The notes: generated by a model from the sequence alone, not told the origin. A stretch of 64,000 bases of DNA from Xaviernesmea oryzae (GCF_900109605.1 NZ_FOAM01000003.1:124001-188000), one strand, 5' to 3'; shown: positions 48,632 to 57,837, counted from the first letter of the stretch. Translations and numbers: made by a program.

Positions 48632-50737
48632 ATGGGAGAGACGATTCGCCGGTCCTGGGCGGTCTGTGTGACCGCCGCGATGGGTGCCGTGATCGTGATG
48701 ACCGAGCTGGCCTCTGCGGCTGGCGGCGGCAGCCTGCCGGTGCCAGCGCGCCGGCCCTCCTCCGTATCGGATGCTGTCACCGCCCAGGTGGATTTTCCCG
48801 CGTCGACCTCGTCTGAAACCACCGGCGCCATTCCCGCACGCACTGTCATTGCGCAATCCATGCTGAAGGATGGGCTGGACGCCATCAGCGCCCGCAATCC
48901 CACCCGGGCCCTGGCCGTGCGCGATTCTTTGCCGAAAGGCAGCCTTGATCGTCATATCCTGACCTGGGCCCTGGCGCGCTCCGGGCTTGACGGCATCCCA
49001 TCCTACGAGATTGCCGGTGCCCAGCGTGAGCTTGCGGGCTGGCCGGGGCTGGCGAGCCTGCGGTCCCTGTCCGAGCGCGCGCTTTATCGGGAGAATCCGC
49101 CGGCCGCCGATGTGCTCGCCGCCTTTGGCCGCTCCGTGCCGGAAACGCCGGAAGGGACCCTCATCCTGGCGCGGGCGCTGGTCGCCAGCGGCCAGAAGGC
49201 CGCCGCGCAGGCCCAGCTGAAACGGATCTGGACCCGAGAAACGCTGGACGCGGCGACTGAAAATAAGGTCCTCTCCGAATTTTCGCCGCTCCTGACGGTG
49301 CTTGACCACAAGCGGCGGATGGAACTGCTGATGTATCGCGGCAAGCAGACGCAGGCGGCCCGGTTTGCCGATCTCGGCAAGGCGCAGTCGCTCTATCGCG
49401 CGTGGGTGGCGATGGCGCGCAATGCCGCCAATGCCGACCAGCTGATCGCCGCCGTCGATCGCTCCTGGGCAAAGGACCCGGCGTACCTCTTCGTGCGCAT
49501 CGAACGCGCGCGCCGCAAGGACGATTATGACACCGCCGCAGCGCTGCTCGCAGACCTGCCGCGCGAGCCCGACGCGCTGGTCGATGCCGGCGAATGGTGG
49601 GTGGAGCAGCGCATTATCAGTCGCGGCCTTCTTGATGCGGGCAAACCCCGCGCAGCCTACCGCGTCGCGGCCCAGCACGTGGCCAGCGAGCCGACCGATG
49701 TGGTCGATGCCGAATTTCATGCTGGCTGGTACGCCTTGCGCGGCCTGAAGGACGGCGCCACCGCCGCGCGCCATTTCGAGCGGATTCTCAAGGCATCCAA
49801 CCGGCCCGTATCCGTGTCACGTGCCTATTACTGGCTCGGCCGTGCCGCCGAGGCGGGCGGACCGGGAACGGCGTCCGCCTATTATCAAAAGGCCGCAGCC
49901 CTGCCCGGCACCTTCTATGGCCAGCTGGCCGCGCAAAAGCTCGGTCGCGGGCGGATCGATGTCGCCTATCCCTCGCCATCGGCCGACGACCGCATGCGCT
50001 TCGAAACGCGCGAAGCGGTGCGCGCCATCGATCGGCTGGAAAGCGCCGGCCATGGCTGGCGCGCCGATTCGCTTTACCGCGCGCTCGGCGAGAGCCTCGA
50101 CAGCGCCGGCGAGCTGGCGATCCTGTGCGCACGGGCCGAGAAGACCCGCAGCCATGCGCTTTCGCTTCAAATCGGCAAGAGCGCCTTCACGCGCGGGATC
50201 GATGTGGCAGCCCTGGCCTTTCCGCTGGGCGCCATTCCCGCCAGTGCCAATATCGATGCATCCGGCAAGGCTCTCGCCTATGCGATTGCCCGCCAGGAAA
50301 GCGGTTTCAATCCGGCCGCGGTGTCGCCCGCCGATGCGCGCGGGCTGCTGCAGATCATGCCCGGCACGGCGCGCGGTGTCGCGGGCCGGCATGGCCTGGC
50401 CTACAATGCCGCACGGCTGACCACCGATCCCGCTTATAATGCCACGCTTGGTGCCCATTATCTCGGCGAGCAAATCGCGGATTTCGGCGGGTCCTATATC
50501 CTCACCTTCGTCGCCTATAATGCCGGCCCGCGCCGTGTGCCTGAATGGATCGGCCGATATGGCGACCCGCGCGGCGCGCCGCTCGACGAGGTTGTCGACT
50601 GGATCGAGCGTATCCCTTTCGCCGAAACGCGCAATTACGTGCAGCGCGTGATGGAAAACTACCAGGTCTACAAAGCGCGTCTCGGCCAGCCCGTCGATAT
50701 CGCACGCGACCTGCGCGTCGGGCGCACTGGTTCCTGA
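48632..50737 (+). CDS. slt: Soluble lytic murein transglycosylase
   Basis: 701 residues. A signal peptide (residues 1-30, hydrophobic SWAVCVTAAMGAVIVMTELASA), a long alpha-helical superhelical region (about 60-530) and a C-terminal SLT domain with catalytic Glu near 556 in YAIARQESGFNPAA, then DARGLLQIMPGTA and TFVAYNAGPRRVPEW. It cleaves peptidoglycan glycan strands to 1,6-anhydro products in the periplasm. GGGGAG lies 6 bases before ATG 48632. Confidence 0.92.
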   Translation: MGETIRRSWAVCVTAAMGAVIVMTELASAAGGGSLPVPARRPSSVSDAVTAQVDFPASTSSETTGAIPARTVIAQSMLKDGLDAISARNPTRALAVRDSLPKGSLDRHILTWALARSGLDGIPSYEIAGAQRELAGWPGLASLRSLSERALYRENPPAADVLAAFGRSVPETPEGTLILARALVASGQKAAAQAQLKRIWTRETLDAATENKVLSEFSPLLTVLDHKRRMELLMYRGKQTQAARFADLGKAQSLYRAWVAMARNAANADQLIAAVDRSWAKDPAYLFVRIERARRKDDYDTAAALLADLPREPDALVDAGEWWVEQRIISRGLLDAGKPRAAYRVAAQHVASEPTDVVDAEFHAGWYALRGLKDGATAARHFERILKASNRPVSVSRAYYWLGRAAEAGGPGTASAYYQKAAALPGTFYGQLAAQKLGRGRIDVAYPSPSADDRMRFETREAVRAIDRLESAGHGWRADSLYRALGESLDSAGELAILCARAEKTRSHALSLQIGKSAFTRGIDVAALAFPLGAIPASANIDASGKALAYAIARQESGFNPAAVSPADARGLLQIMPGTARGVAGRHGLAYNAARLTTDPAYNATLGAHYLGEQIADFGGSYILTFVAYNAGPRRVPEWIGRYGDPRGAPLDEVVDWIERIPFAETRNYVQRVMENYQVYKARLGQPVDIARDLRVGRTGS

Positions 50738-50952
50738 GTTTGACACAGCAGCCGGCCTGGGTGACTTGAGGATCGGCAGGCTTGAAAGCCCGGAAAGCGC
50801 TGAAGAGCGCGCACGCTCAAGAGAATGAAGCGACCGCGCCTGTGGACCCGCCGCGTCGCCCGGAGCTGAAGAGATTGCCGAGGAGGCTTTCTCGCCGCTT
50901 GCTCCCGCTCGCCGGCTGCTGCATGCTGAAGCGCATAGGCAGGAGGGCGGTC

Positions 50953-51849
50953 GTGACGATCGAGGATTTTTCCGAAGGCAATCGATCGCTGTGGATCGAC
51001 CGCCCCAGGGGCATTCGCCTTCATCTGCGCGACTATGCAGGGCCAGACACACAGGCACCCGTGCTCTTTTGTCTGGCAGGCCTGACCCGCAACAGCCGAG
51101 ATTTCCATCGCCTTGCGTTGAAGGCCAGAAGCTCGGCCCGCATTGTCGCACTCGACAGCCGCGGCCGGGGTCTGTCTACCGACGATTCCGATCCCAGCCA
51201 CTATAATGTCGAGGTGGAAACCGGCGACGTCATCGCCGTGATGGAAGCGCTGGGGCTTGAGCGGGCTGTCTTCATCGGCACATCCCGCGGCGGATTGATC
51301 CTCCACCGCCTCATTGCATTGAGACCTGACCTGATCGCCGCCGTCGTGCTCAACGATATCGGTCCTGTCATTCCGACGTCGGCGCTGGTGTCCCTGGTGA
51401 ATGGGCTGAAGGCGCGCAACAGCGAAAGCACGTTCGAGGCGGCAGCGGCGGCTTTACGCGGAGCGCAGGCAGCCGCTTTTCCGGCACTGAATGAGGACGA
51501 TTGGGCTTTGATGGCGCAGGCGCTTTATCGTCCGTCCGGCCAAGGCGTCGAGCCCGCCTATGATCGCGCCCTGCTGCAAGCCTTCGAAGGCTTGACGGAG
51601 GCGATCGTGCTGCCGGATCTCTGGCAGGCCTTCGCGCTGTTTGCCCCCCTCCCCTTGATGGTGATCCGAGGCGAACACAGCGACATCCTTCCCGTCGAGG
51701 TGTTCGACGAGATGCAGCGCCGGCATCCCGGTCTCGCTGCACTGACCGCGCCGGGGCAAGGTCATGCCCCGCTTTTGGACAAGGAGCCGGTCTTTTCCCG
51801 CCTGATGGCGTGGCTCGACGCCAGCCGGGCGCGCGACGTGGACAGATAG
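50953..51849 (+). CDS. Alpha/beta hydrolase
   Basis: 298 residues from a GTG start that has AGGAGG exactly 6 bases upstream; an in-frame ATG at 50923 and TTG at 50782 lack a ribosome site. Nucleophile elbow GTSRGGLIL (Ser), acid in RGEHSDILP and catalytic His in QGHAPLL; LIALDSRGRGLS is the usual beta-strand. Substrate is not known. No signal peptide. Confidence 0.85.
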   Translation: MTIEDFSEGNRSLWIDRPRGIRLHLRDYAGPDTQAPVLFCLAGLTRNSRDFHRLALKARSSARIVALDSRGRGLSTDDSDPSHYNVEVETGDVIAVMEALGLERAVFIGTSRGGLILHRLIALRPDLIAAVVLNDIGPVIPTSALVSLVNGLKARNSESTFEAAAAALRGAQAAAFPALNEDDWALMAQALYRPSGQGVEPAYDRALLQAFEGLTEAIVLPDLWQAFALFAPLPLMVIRGEHSDILPVEVFDEMQRRHPGLAALTAPGQGHAPLLDKEPVFSRLMAWLDASRARDVDR

Positions 51850-51972
51850 GCCGCAATCTTCGTGTACCGACGCCCGGCATAAAGCCAAGCCAGGCGAACC
51901 ATCCCGCTTAGGATCAATCATCCAGGCGCGTAGAACTATTGTGCGTATTGATGCTCTGAGCGCACATGCAAA

Positions 51973-52000
51973 CGGGGCCCGACCTTTCGGTCGAGCCCCG
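51973..52000 (-). terminator. Terminator of the minus-strand porin gene
   Basis: Stem CGGGGCTCGACC / GGTCGGGCCCCG on the minus strand (one mismatched pair) with a GAAA tetraloop, followed by GTTTGC. Located 33-60 bases past the porin stop. Confidence 0.65.
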
Positions 52001-52032
52001 CCATTAAGATCAGGCTTGGCCTGACGCGACGA

Positions 52033-53079
52033 TTAGAAGTCGCGCTGCAGACGCAGGAAGCCGGTCCACTTGCTGTCGTCGATGTTCGACGGAGCGTTGT
52101 CGAACTTGACGTAGTTGACGGTTGCGAGCGTCTTCAGACCTTCGGTGATCTGGTAGCCAGCCGTCAGACCAACCTTCCAGGCATCGCTCGAAGAGAACGC
52201 GCCGCGAGCGGACGGGTTCGTGTCGATGAAGCCGAGGGTGCCAGCGCGGTAACGGGTGTTGACGTTGCCGAAGTACTGAGCAGCCGGGGTGATGGTGATC
52301 TTGTCGGTTGCCTTGATGGCGTATTCAGCAGCAACGGTCCACTCGGCAGCCGAGTAGTAGGCGTTCGGGTCGGTGGCGTAGATGCCAGCGAGGCCGAAGG
52401 TGCCCGGGCCGATGTCAGCGAACATCATGCCGCGGAAGGCAGCTTCTTCAGCGTCGAAGTCGTAGGAAGCGATAACGTCAGCCTTAACGCCACCAACGGT
52501 GAAGCCGAGCTTGCCGGATACGCCGATGTTGTCGTTCCACTTGGCGTTCACACCGTTGTCGAGTTCTTCGACAGCGACGCCGGCCAGGAAGGTGCCGCCG
52601 TCATAGGTGTAACGGATGGCGTTGAACAGGTTGGAACCCAGTTCGTCGGTTTCGCCAGAGAGACCATCGTCCCACCAGTTGTAGAAGTAACCGACGTCGA
52701 AGCCAGCAACGTTGATCCAGGCGCCGTCAACGAAGGCAGAACCTTCGGTGTCAGCCTGAATGTTGATGTAGGACGAGACAACGCCGAGTTCGGTGTCGTT
52801 CTTTGCAGCGAAGGTCAGGTAACCACGGCTGTAGGCGTCGATGTCGCCGCCGTTGGTGTACTCGTTTTCGCGATAACGGAACTCGGTACGGACGTAGCCG
52901 TAAACGCGCAGGCAGGTTTCGGTGCCGGGGATGTAGAAGTAGCCCTTACCGAAGGCGTCGCAAACGCGGACGTATTCCATGGGTTCCGGCTCGGCAGCGA
53001 CGATTGCGTCAGCAGCCTGGGCGCCGGAAACGACTGCCATGGCAGCCGCGGAGCCGAGAAGAAGGCTCTTGATGTTCAT
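52033..53079 (-). CDS. ropA: RopA-type outer membrane porin (minus-strand copy)
   Basis: 348 residues. Signal peptide MNIKSLLLGSAAAMAVVSG cleaved near AQAA. The mature part begins DAIVAAEPEPMEYVRVC and contains two cysteines (VRVCDAFG, TETCLRV), a Porin_2-type beta-barrel, and a C-terminal Phe (LRLQRDF) required for outer-membrane insertion. Forms diffusion channels for small hydrophilic solutes. It is head-to-head with a second porin at 53713; the first 112 bases around the start codons are nearly identical. Codon use is strongly biased toward C-ending codons, as expected for an abundant protein. Confidence 0.93.
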   Translation of the reverse strand: MNIKSLLLGSAAAMAVVSGAQAADAIVAAEPEPMEYVRVCDAFGKGYFYIPGTETCLRVYGYVRTEFRYRENEYTNGGDIDAYSRGYLTFAAKNDTELGVVSSYINIQADTEGSAFVDGAWINVAGFDVGYFYNWWDDGLSGETDELGSNLFNAIRYTYDGGTFLAGVAVEELDNGVNAKWNDNIGVSGKLGFTVGGVKADVIASYDFDAEEAAFRGMMFADIGPGTFGLAGIYATDPNAYYSAAEWTVAAEYAIKATDKITITPAAQYFGNVNTRYRAGTLGFIDTNPSARGAFSSSDAWKVGLTAGYQITEGLKTLATVNYVKFDNAPSNIDDSKWTGFLRLQRDF

Positions 53080-53095
53080 TTCTGACCTCCAGTCA
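52984..53095 (-). repeat. Left arm of 112-bp porin inverted repeat
   Basis: Covers the ribosome site, start codon, signal peptide and first mature residues of the minus-strand porin. It matches 53697-53808 in inverted orientation with a single mismatch (at 53772 in the other arm). The spacer between arms is 601 bases. Confidence 0.85.
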
Positions 53096-53098
53096 AAA
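53079..53098 (-). promoter_or_regulatory. Hairpin around the ribosome binding site of the minus-strand porin
   Basis: TTTTGAC / GTCAGAA arms flank a TGGAG loop; pairing includes one U-G wobble. The Shine-Dalgarno (GGAGG) starts in the loop and ends in the 3' arm, and the start codon follows the stem. The corresponding site before the second porin pairs without the wobble. Confidence 0.6.
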
Positions 53099-53712
53099 GT
53101 TTCAACGGGTCTGGGTTTTTGCTGAAGGACAGCGTTCCCTGCCCCATCCCCAACATTTAAGAAGTCGGACGATCAACCGCCCTTGCTTCCGAGGTTGAAA
53201 ATACCCGACCCGCCCCACGGTGCAATCACCAACTTCCTCCCACAGCCCTTCGGCCACCCCCTTCCGGCAATCCTGTTGCTCAAACGACACAAAATCGCCC
53301 CACCCAAGGCACGGCTTTAAGAAAGCCTTAAGAAAATCCTTTGTCTTTCAGCACTTAATGAGGGTCGCGAAGCTGGATCGAGGCTGGATAATGTGGCAGC
53401 CGACACCGATTCTCGCATCATTTCGAGAAAAAGCGATTCCGTTTTGGATCGCGCACGCCCGGCCGAACCCTGCTCTTTGACGGAATCAGACCGGTGCGCG
53501 GAGTTTTACCCGGGGATGATTCCCTCGGCCGATTCCGGCTCGGCGCCGATCCAGCTTTAGACCTGGAGCGGAGCGACAAGCGGGCTAACCGTCACTACGC
53601 TTAAGCAGGAGGTAGCCAGACCTTGAAGACCGGTTTGCACCAGATCGCTTGATTTCACTGGAAAATCGGCAAATTCGCCATTCGTGACCTCATTTCTGAC
53701 TGGAGGTCAGAA
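53080..53712. other. Divergent promoter region of the two porins, 633 bases
   Basis: Contains the promoters of both porin genes. Visible patterns are two direct TTAAGAAA copies (near 53319-53338, within CTTTAAGAAAGCC and CTTAAGAAAATCC) and a short GGCTTT-aag-AAAGCC palindrome. No gene. The whole spacer is bounded by the porin inverted repeat. Confidence 0.5.
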
Positions 53713-53713
53713 A
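53693..53713 (+). promoter_or_regulatory. Hairpin around the ribosome binding site of the plus-strand porin
   Basis: Perfect 8-bp stem TTTCTGAC / GTCAGAAA with loop TGGAG (53693-53700, 53701-53705, 53706-53713). The last A of the stem is the A of the start codon ATG, and GGAGG spans loop and stem. This could make translation dependent on temperature, ions, ribosome occupancy or a small RNA. Confidence 0.65.
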
Positions 53714-53808
53714 TGAACATCAAGAGCCTTCTTCTCGGCTCCGCGGCTGCCATGGCAGTCGTTTCCGGCGCTCAGGCTGCTGACGCAATCGTCGCTGCCG
53801 AGCCGGAA
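53697..53808 (+). repeat. Right arm of 112-bp porin inverted repeat
   Basis: Inverted copy of 52984-53095 with one mismatch at 53772. It covers the ribosome site, signal peptide and start of the mature porin. Confidence 0.85.
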
Positions 53809-54714
53809 GCCCTGGAATATGTCCGCGTTTGCGATGCTTTCGGTAAGGGCTACTTCTACATTCCGGGCACCGAAACCTGCCTGAAGATCGGCGGCTACGT
53901 CCGTACGCAGCTGACCGTGAAGGAAAATGCATTCGGCCGTGACGGTAAGGGCGACTATGATGCCCAGTCGAAGGGCTATCTGACCTTCGCTGCCAAGAAC
54001 GACACCGAACTCGGCGTTGTCTCGGGCTACATCAACCTTGAAGCCGATGATAACGGCGTCAAGAACGACGGTTCGTGGATCAACGTCGCTGGTTTCGATG
54101 TCGGTTATTTCTACGACTGGTTCGACGACGGCATCAACGGCGAAACAGACGAACTCGGCTCGCCAAAGACGCTGCAGAACTCTGTCCGCTATACCTATGA
54201 TGGCGGTGCATTCACGGCTGGCGTCTCGGTTGACGAGCTGACGGGTGGTTACACGCTGAAGTCCAATGACGATATCGGCGTTGGTGGCAAGCTTGGCTTC
54301 ACGGCTGGCTCGGTCAGCGGCTGGGTGATCGGCAACTACGACTTCGACGCTGATGAGGCTGCTTTCAAGGCTCTTCTGGCAGCAGGTTTCGGTCCTGGTA
54401 CGCTTCAGGTCGCTGGCGTTTACGCCACCAACCCGAGCTACTACTGGAACGCATCCAAGTGGACGGTCGCTGCCTCCTACGAGCTGAAGGCCACGGAAAA
54501 GTTCACCATCACGCCTGCTGCCCAGTACTGGGGTGACTACGGCATCAGCGAATTCGGCAACTTCAAGGGTCCGGATGCTTGGAAGGTCGGCGTAACCGCC
54601 GGTTACCAGATCACCGATGGCCTTCGTTCGCTCGCAACTGTCAACTACAAGAAGGTTGACGATAACGGCGGCGACCAGTGGACCGGCTTCCTGCGTCTGC
54701 AGCGCGACTTCTAA
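53713..54714 (+). CDS. ropA: RopA-type outer membrane porin (plus-strand copy)
   Basis: 333 residues, a paralogue of the divergent porin with identical signal peptide and first mature residues, the same cysteines (VRVCDAFG, TETCLKI) and the same C-terminal LRLQRDF. The loop regions differ (for instance YVRTQLTVKENAF). The copies probably arose by inverted duplication, with gene conversion or selection keeping the ends alike. Terminator at 54736. Confidence 0.93.
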   Translation: MNIKSLLLGSAAAMAVVSGAQAADAIVAAEPEALEYVRVCDAFGKGYFYIPGTETCLKIGGYVRTQLTVKENAFGRDGKGDYDAQSKGYLTFAAKNDTELGVVSGYINLEADDNGVKNDGSWINVAGFDVGYFYDWFDDGINGETDELGSPKTLQNSVRYTYDGGAFTAGVSVDELTGGYTLKSNDDIGVGGKLGFTAGSVSGWVIGNYDFDADEAAFKALLAAGFGPGTLQVAGVYATNPSYYWNASKWTVAASYELKATEKFTITPAAQYWGDYGISEFGNFKGPDAWKVGVTAGYQITDGLRSLATVNYKKVDDNGGDQWTGFLRLQRDF

Positions 54715-55072
54715 GTCACGCTCAAGCTGACTTCGGCCCTCGCCTCAATGGCGAGGGCATCTCTTGATGGCGGCCGCCTGTGGTTCGTAGAACTTCAGGT
54801 TGGGTCGCCATCATCTGTTTTGGAACAAATCATGAACTTTCTAATTTAGTCACGGAATCTTCACAGAGCCGTGATCATGGTCGCGCTCGCTGGTGGCGGG
54901 GCTTCGGTTTCACAGCCAGTCTCCGCCGACGCCCTCTCGACAGACGGGCATCGGCTTCATGATCATTTCAGCCGGTCTACCCGCCGTCGATCGACGTTTT
55001 GCGGGATGGAAAGGCACGTCCTCGCCGCAGGCTGCCGGAATGGCACCTGTTGAGTCGTGAAGGGAGCATTCG
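54715..55072. other. Intergenic region before the integrase, 358 bases
   Basis: After the porin terminator there is a short AT-rich part (54810-54860: GGAACAAATCATGAACTTTCTAATTTAGTC) that may hold the integrase promoter. No gene with a ribosome site. Confidence 0.45.
54736..54766 (+). terminator. Terminator after the plus-strand porin
   Basis: Perfect 9-bp stem GCCCTCGCC / GGCGAGGGC (54736-54744 and 54750-54758), loop TCAAT, tail ATCTCTTG. Lies 22 bases past the stop. Confidence 0.75.
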
Positions 55073-55993
55073 ATGCAGGTCAACTCCGCAGAGGCGTCGT
55101 CCTTTGGTCATCTGGGCTTTTCCGGCCTGTCCTATCGCCTGACGGCGGATCGGCGGTCATCCTCAACTCATACGCTGATCACCCTGCTCGATCGCTATGG
55201 CGACACGCTTTGGGAGGCCGGGAAACATCGCAACAATGTCACCGGCTTCATCCACGATCTCTACGCCATGATGCCACAAAAGGAATTTGCGAGCTTCGGC
55301 CAGGAGATGCTGGACGAGCTGGTCAACAATCTCCGCCGGCGCGGCAACAGCAATGCAACGATCAACCGCAAGATCTCGGCGCTGTCGAAACTGCTGCGCA
55401 AGGCGAGCAAGATGGGCGATATCGGTCCGCTTCCTGATTTCAGCCGCCAGAAGGAAAAGGCCGGACGCATTCGCTTCCTGGAAAGCAATGAGGAAGAGCG
55501 CCTGTTCGGGGCGCTGCGCGAGACATCCGATCTCTATTATCGCTTGTGCATCTTCCTCGTGGATACCGGCGCGCGTCTCGGCGAGGCGCTCGGCCTGCGC
55601 TGGAACGATCTGCAAGGACAGATGGCGACGTTCTGGATCACCAAGTCCGGCCGCAGCCGATCCGTGCCGATGACGCGGCGCGCGCAGGAGGCCATCGCCG
55701 CATCGCGCGGTCGGGGTCTTGGGCCCTTCTACGGGATCGACCAGCAGCAGTTCCGCGCTGCTTGGAAAAAGGCCAAGCGACAGGTGGGTCTCGCCCATGA
55801 TGAAGAGCTGGTGCCGCACGTGCTGCGCCACACCTGCGCGTCACGCTTGGTGCGCGGCGGCATCGACATCCGCCGTGTCCAGATGTGGCTGGGCCATCAG
55901 ACGCTGCAGATGACCATGCGCTATGCGCATCTCGCTTCGCAGGATCTGGCCGTCTGCCTCCCGGTTCTGGAGCGCCAGGGCGCACCCGCCTGA
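55073..55993 (+). CDS. Tyrosine recombinase/integrase
   Basis: 306 residues. SAM-like N-terminal domain (about 30-120, LLDRYGDTLWEAGKHRNNVTGF) and catalytic domain with Arg168 in TGARLGEALGLRW, His249-x-x-Arg252 in HVLRHTCASRLV, His275 in WLGHQTLQMTMRYAH and nucleophile Tyr284. All catalytic residues are present, so it should be active. It lies 554 bases from the 3' end of tRNA-Asn, a common attachment site for such enzymes, yet no cargo is recognisable. AGGGAG lies 6 bases before the ATG. Confidence 0.9.
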   Translation: MQVNSAEASSFGHLGFSGLSYRLTADRRSSSTHTLITLLDRYGDTLWEAGKHRNNVTGFIHDLYAMMPQKEFASFGQEMLDELVNNLRRRGNSNATINRKISALSKLLRKASKMGDIGPLPDFSRQKEKAGRIRFLESNEEERLFGALRETSDLYYRLCIFLVDTGARLGEALGLRWNDLQGQMATFWITKSGRSRSVPMTRRAQEAIAASRGRGLGPFYGIDQQQFRAAWKKAKRQVGLAHDEELVPHVLRHTCASRLVRGGIDIRRVQMWLGHQTLQMTMRYAHLASQDLAVCLPVLERQGAPA

Positions 55994-56546
55994 TCGAAAC
56001 GCCGAGCCCGACCATCGGGCCGAAAGCGGAAAACCAGCTTTCGGGTCACCCGATGCCACATTGAAAGCCAAAAACATCCGGCTGCTTTGGATTATGAGCA
56101 GGATGGCTCACCAGAAAGCCTGATCAGCAGGGCTCTGGCGCATCACGCTGCACCAACCAATCCACGATCATGCTGCCATTCGGCAAGGCGGCACGTCTCG
56201 CTCCTGCAAGACCTCTTGCGCCGTAAGAGAAGGTGCGAGCTGTAAAAAGGAAAGCATTCCTGCAGGCGTCACATGGGAGCGCCCAGCCGATCTGCACCAG
56301 GCCTTGATTCCACCTGCCAATACGGACCATCGCTCAGTCGATACGACGGCCTTTGGCACCTGATCAGCCAAAACGCTCGTACGTCAATGCGTCCTTCGAG
56401 AAGACGACGATGATAAACATAAGAGAGGATGGAAAAGATCAGAGCGCCATGAAAACGATGGCAAATCGCCGTTCAAGGAGGCGACGGCATCCATCTTCAG
56501 CGAATGCACGCCGATTTCCAACATCGGCTTTGCAACAAAAAGAAGA
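55994..56546. other. Integrase to tRNA-Asn interval, 553 bases
   Basis: Two hairpins directly follow the integrase: GCCCGA-cca-TCGGGC near 56005-56019 and CCGAAAGC / GCTTTCGG (56020-56027 and 56037-56044). The rest holds short minus-strand frames (such as 56124-56330 and 56168-56371) that I cannot assign; they may be decayed sequence. No direct repeat of the tRNA 3' end was noticed. Confidence 0.5.
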
Positions 56547-56621
56547 TGGCTCCCCGGGCCGGATTCGAACCGGCGACCTGTCGATTAACAGTCGAATGCT
56601 CTACCGCTGAGCTACCAGGGA
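56547..56621 (-). tRNA. tRNA-Asn (GTT)
   Basis: 75 bases including an encoded CCA. Acceptor stem TCCCTGG / CCGGGGA with G discriminator, anticodon loop CTGTTAA reading GTT, T-loop GGTTCGAATCC. All arms pair. Its 3' end faces the integrase. Confidence 0.95.
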
Positions 56622-57015
56622 ATGTCTGCGGCGCGGCGTTTGCCGCTGCAGAAGTGATGCTGCTATTACAAAGGCGTGCCCGCTTTGCCAAGAGGGTTTT
56701 TGAAAAAAAGTGCATTCTCTTGAGAAACACGCCCCGGAGCGCCATCTGCCTGGGGATAAGTCTCTGCGGGCCATGCGAAAGCCTAGCCGGCAGAGTGCAT
56801 CAGGCGGCCTGGCGCTGGGTCTTTCAAGCGATGCCAGCGGGTGAATTGCAGCCTGTACAAGAGCGAAAACAATAGTGTGGCAAGCATTTAGCCTGATCGC
56901 TCGATGACAGCGCTGTTTAAAGGCCGCGCTTTGGCACAGATCAGAACAAGCGGCTTTTGCCGAAGTTCCGCGCAGGCCTGCCGCATGGACGAGTGAAGGA
57001 AGGAACACCCACGGA
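56622..57015. other. Intergenic region, 394 bases
   Basis: Upstream of tRNA-Asn (minus strand) and of the small membrane protein gene (plus strand). It should contain both promoters. No gene, hairpin or repeat of note. Confidence 0.45.
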
Positions 57016-57306
57016 ATGGCACAGCGCGCCACCAGACGCTTCGGCATCGACCCCGCCACCAACCGCCTGATCATGGGCCGCCTGTCCATGCCTCTGCCGC
57101 GCACGCGCGCCCCGAGGATTGCGCTGGGAACGGGGCTGGTCTTTGGCGGCTGCCTGGGCTTTCTGCCCATTCTGGGCTTTTGGATGGTGCCGGTCGGCCT
57201 TGTCGTGTTGTCCCAGGATATTGCCTATGTCCGCCGCCGCCGCCGCCGCGTGACGGTCTGGTGGGCGCGGCGCCAACGCGCAAAACAGATGGGCAAGACG
57301 AACTGA
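57016..57306 (+). CDS. Small membrane protein, PGPGW-like
   Basis: 96 residues with two membrane segments (about 36-52 and 53-68) around a Pro/Gly turn, in the pattern GTGLVFGGCLGFLPILGFWMVPVGLVVLSQD, followed by a very basic C-terminus (VRRRRRRVTVWWARR). This resembles the PGPGW family of putative transmembrane proteins. Function unknown. ATG has GGAAGGA but with longer than usual spacing. Confidence 0.68.
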   Translation: MAQRATRRFGIDPATNRLIMGRLSMPLPRTRAPRIALGTGLVFGGCLGFLPILGFWMVPVGLVVLSQDIAYVRRRRRRVTVWWARRQRAKQMGKTN

Positions 57307-57837
57307 CCTCTGAAACCGCGCGGACTGCGCCGCGCTTGGCCACGCGCTCGCCTGCCCTAGCGCTCGCTCCTACATCGATGACTTCCTCGACTCCTCACGG
57401 ATAATCACGAGAGGATGATCGCATCCAACCGCATTTGGTGATAGAATCACGTCACCAGCATCTATGTGACCGCAACGCTCAGGCGGAGCGGAGGGCAAGC
57501 CCTTGGCCTGCCCCGTGACGTTCGACAAACCGCTCGCTGCAGCATGTCTACGCAACGAGCACCGCGTGCTGCGTTTTAGGGACGGAGCTGTGGCCTTGCG
57601 CCCCGCTGTTTCATCAGACTGCCGAATGCATGAGGACGCATTCGGGTACTTGCGGAGCACCGACAAGGGCTGCGCATAGCCGTTTCAGGGGATAAGCGGC
57701 AGGACCCCGCTAAGCGCAGGCATGGGAGCGCCTGCGCAACATCGCGGATCTGTGACAAAACCGTGTGCCATTATCAAGCATCACCGAGGCTTCGGCTGGA
57801 GGAGCTGGCCTGCCTCACCTAAAGGGAGGATCTTCGT
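57307..57837. other. Intergenic region, 531 bases
   Basis: No gene I can support. Frames on the minus strand (57370-57666) are Ser/Arg-rich and lack a ribosome site. GGGAGG just before 57838 belongs to the next gene. No operator or repeat seen. Confidence 0.45.

Noticed and set aside
56124-56371. Two minus-strand frames of 67-68 codons
   Set aside because: Considered as fragments of a rhodanese or transposase, but neither frame gives a convincing match.
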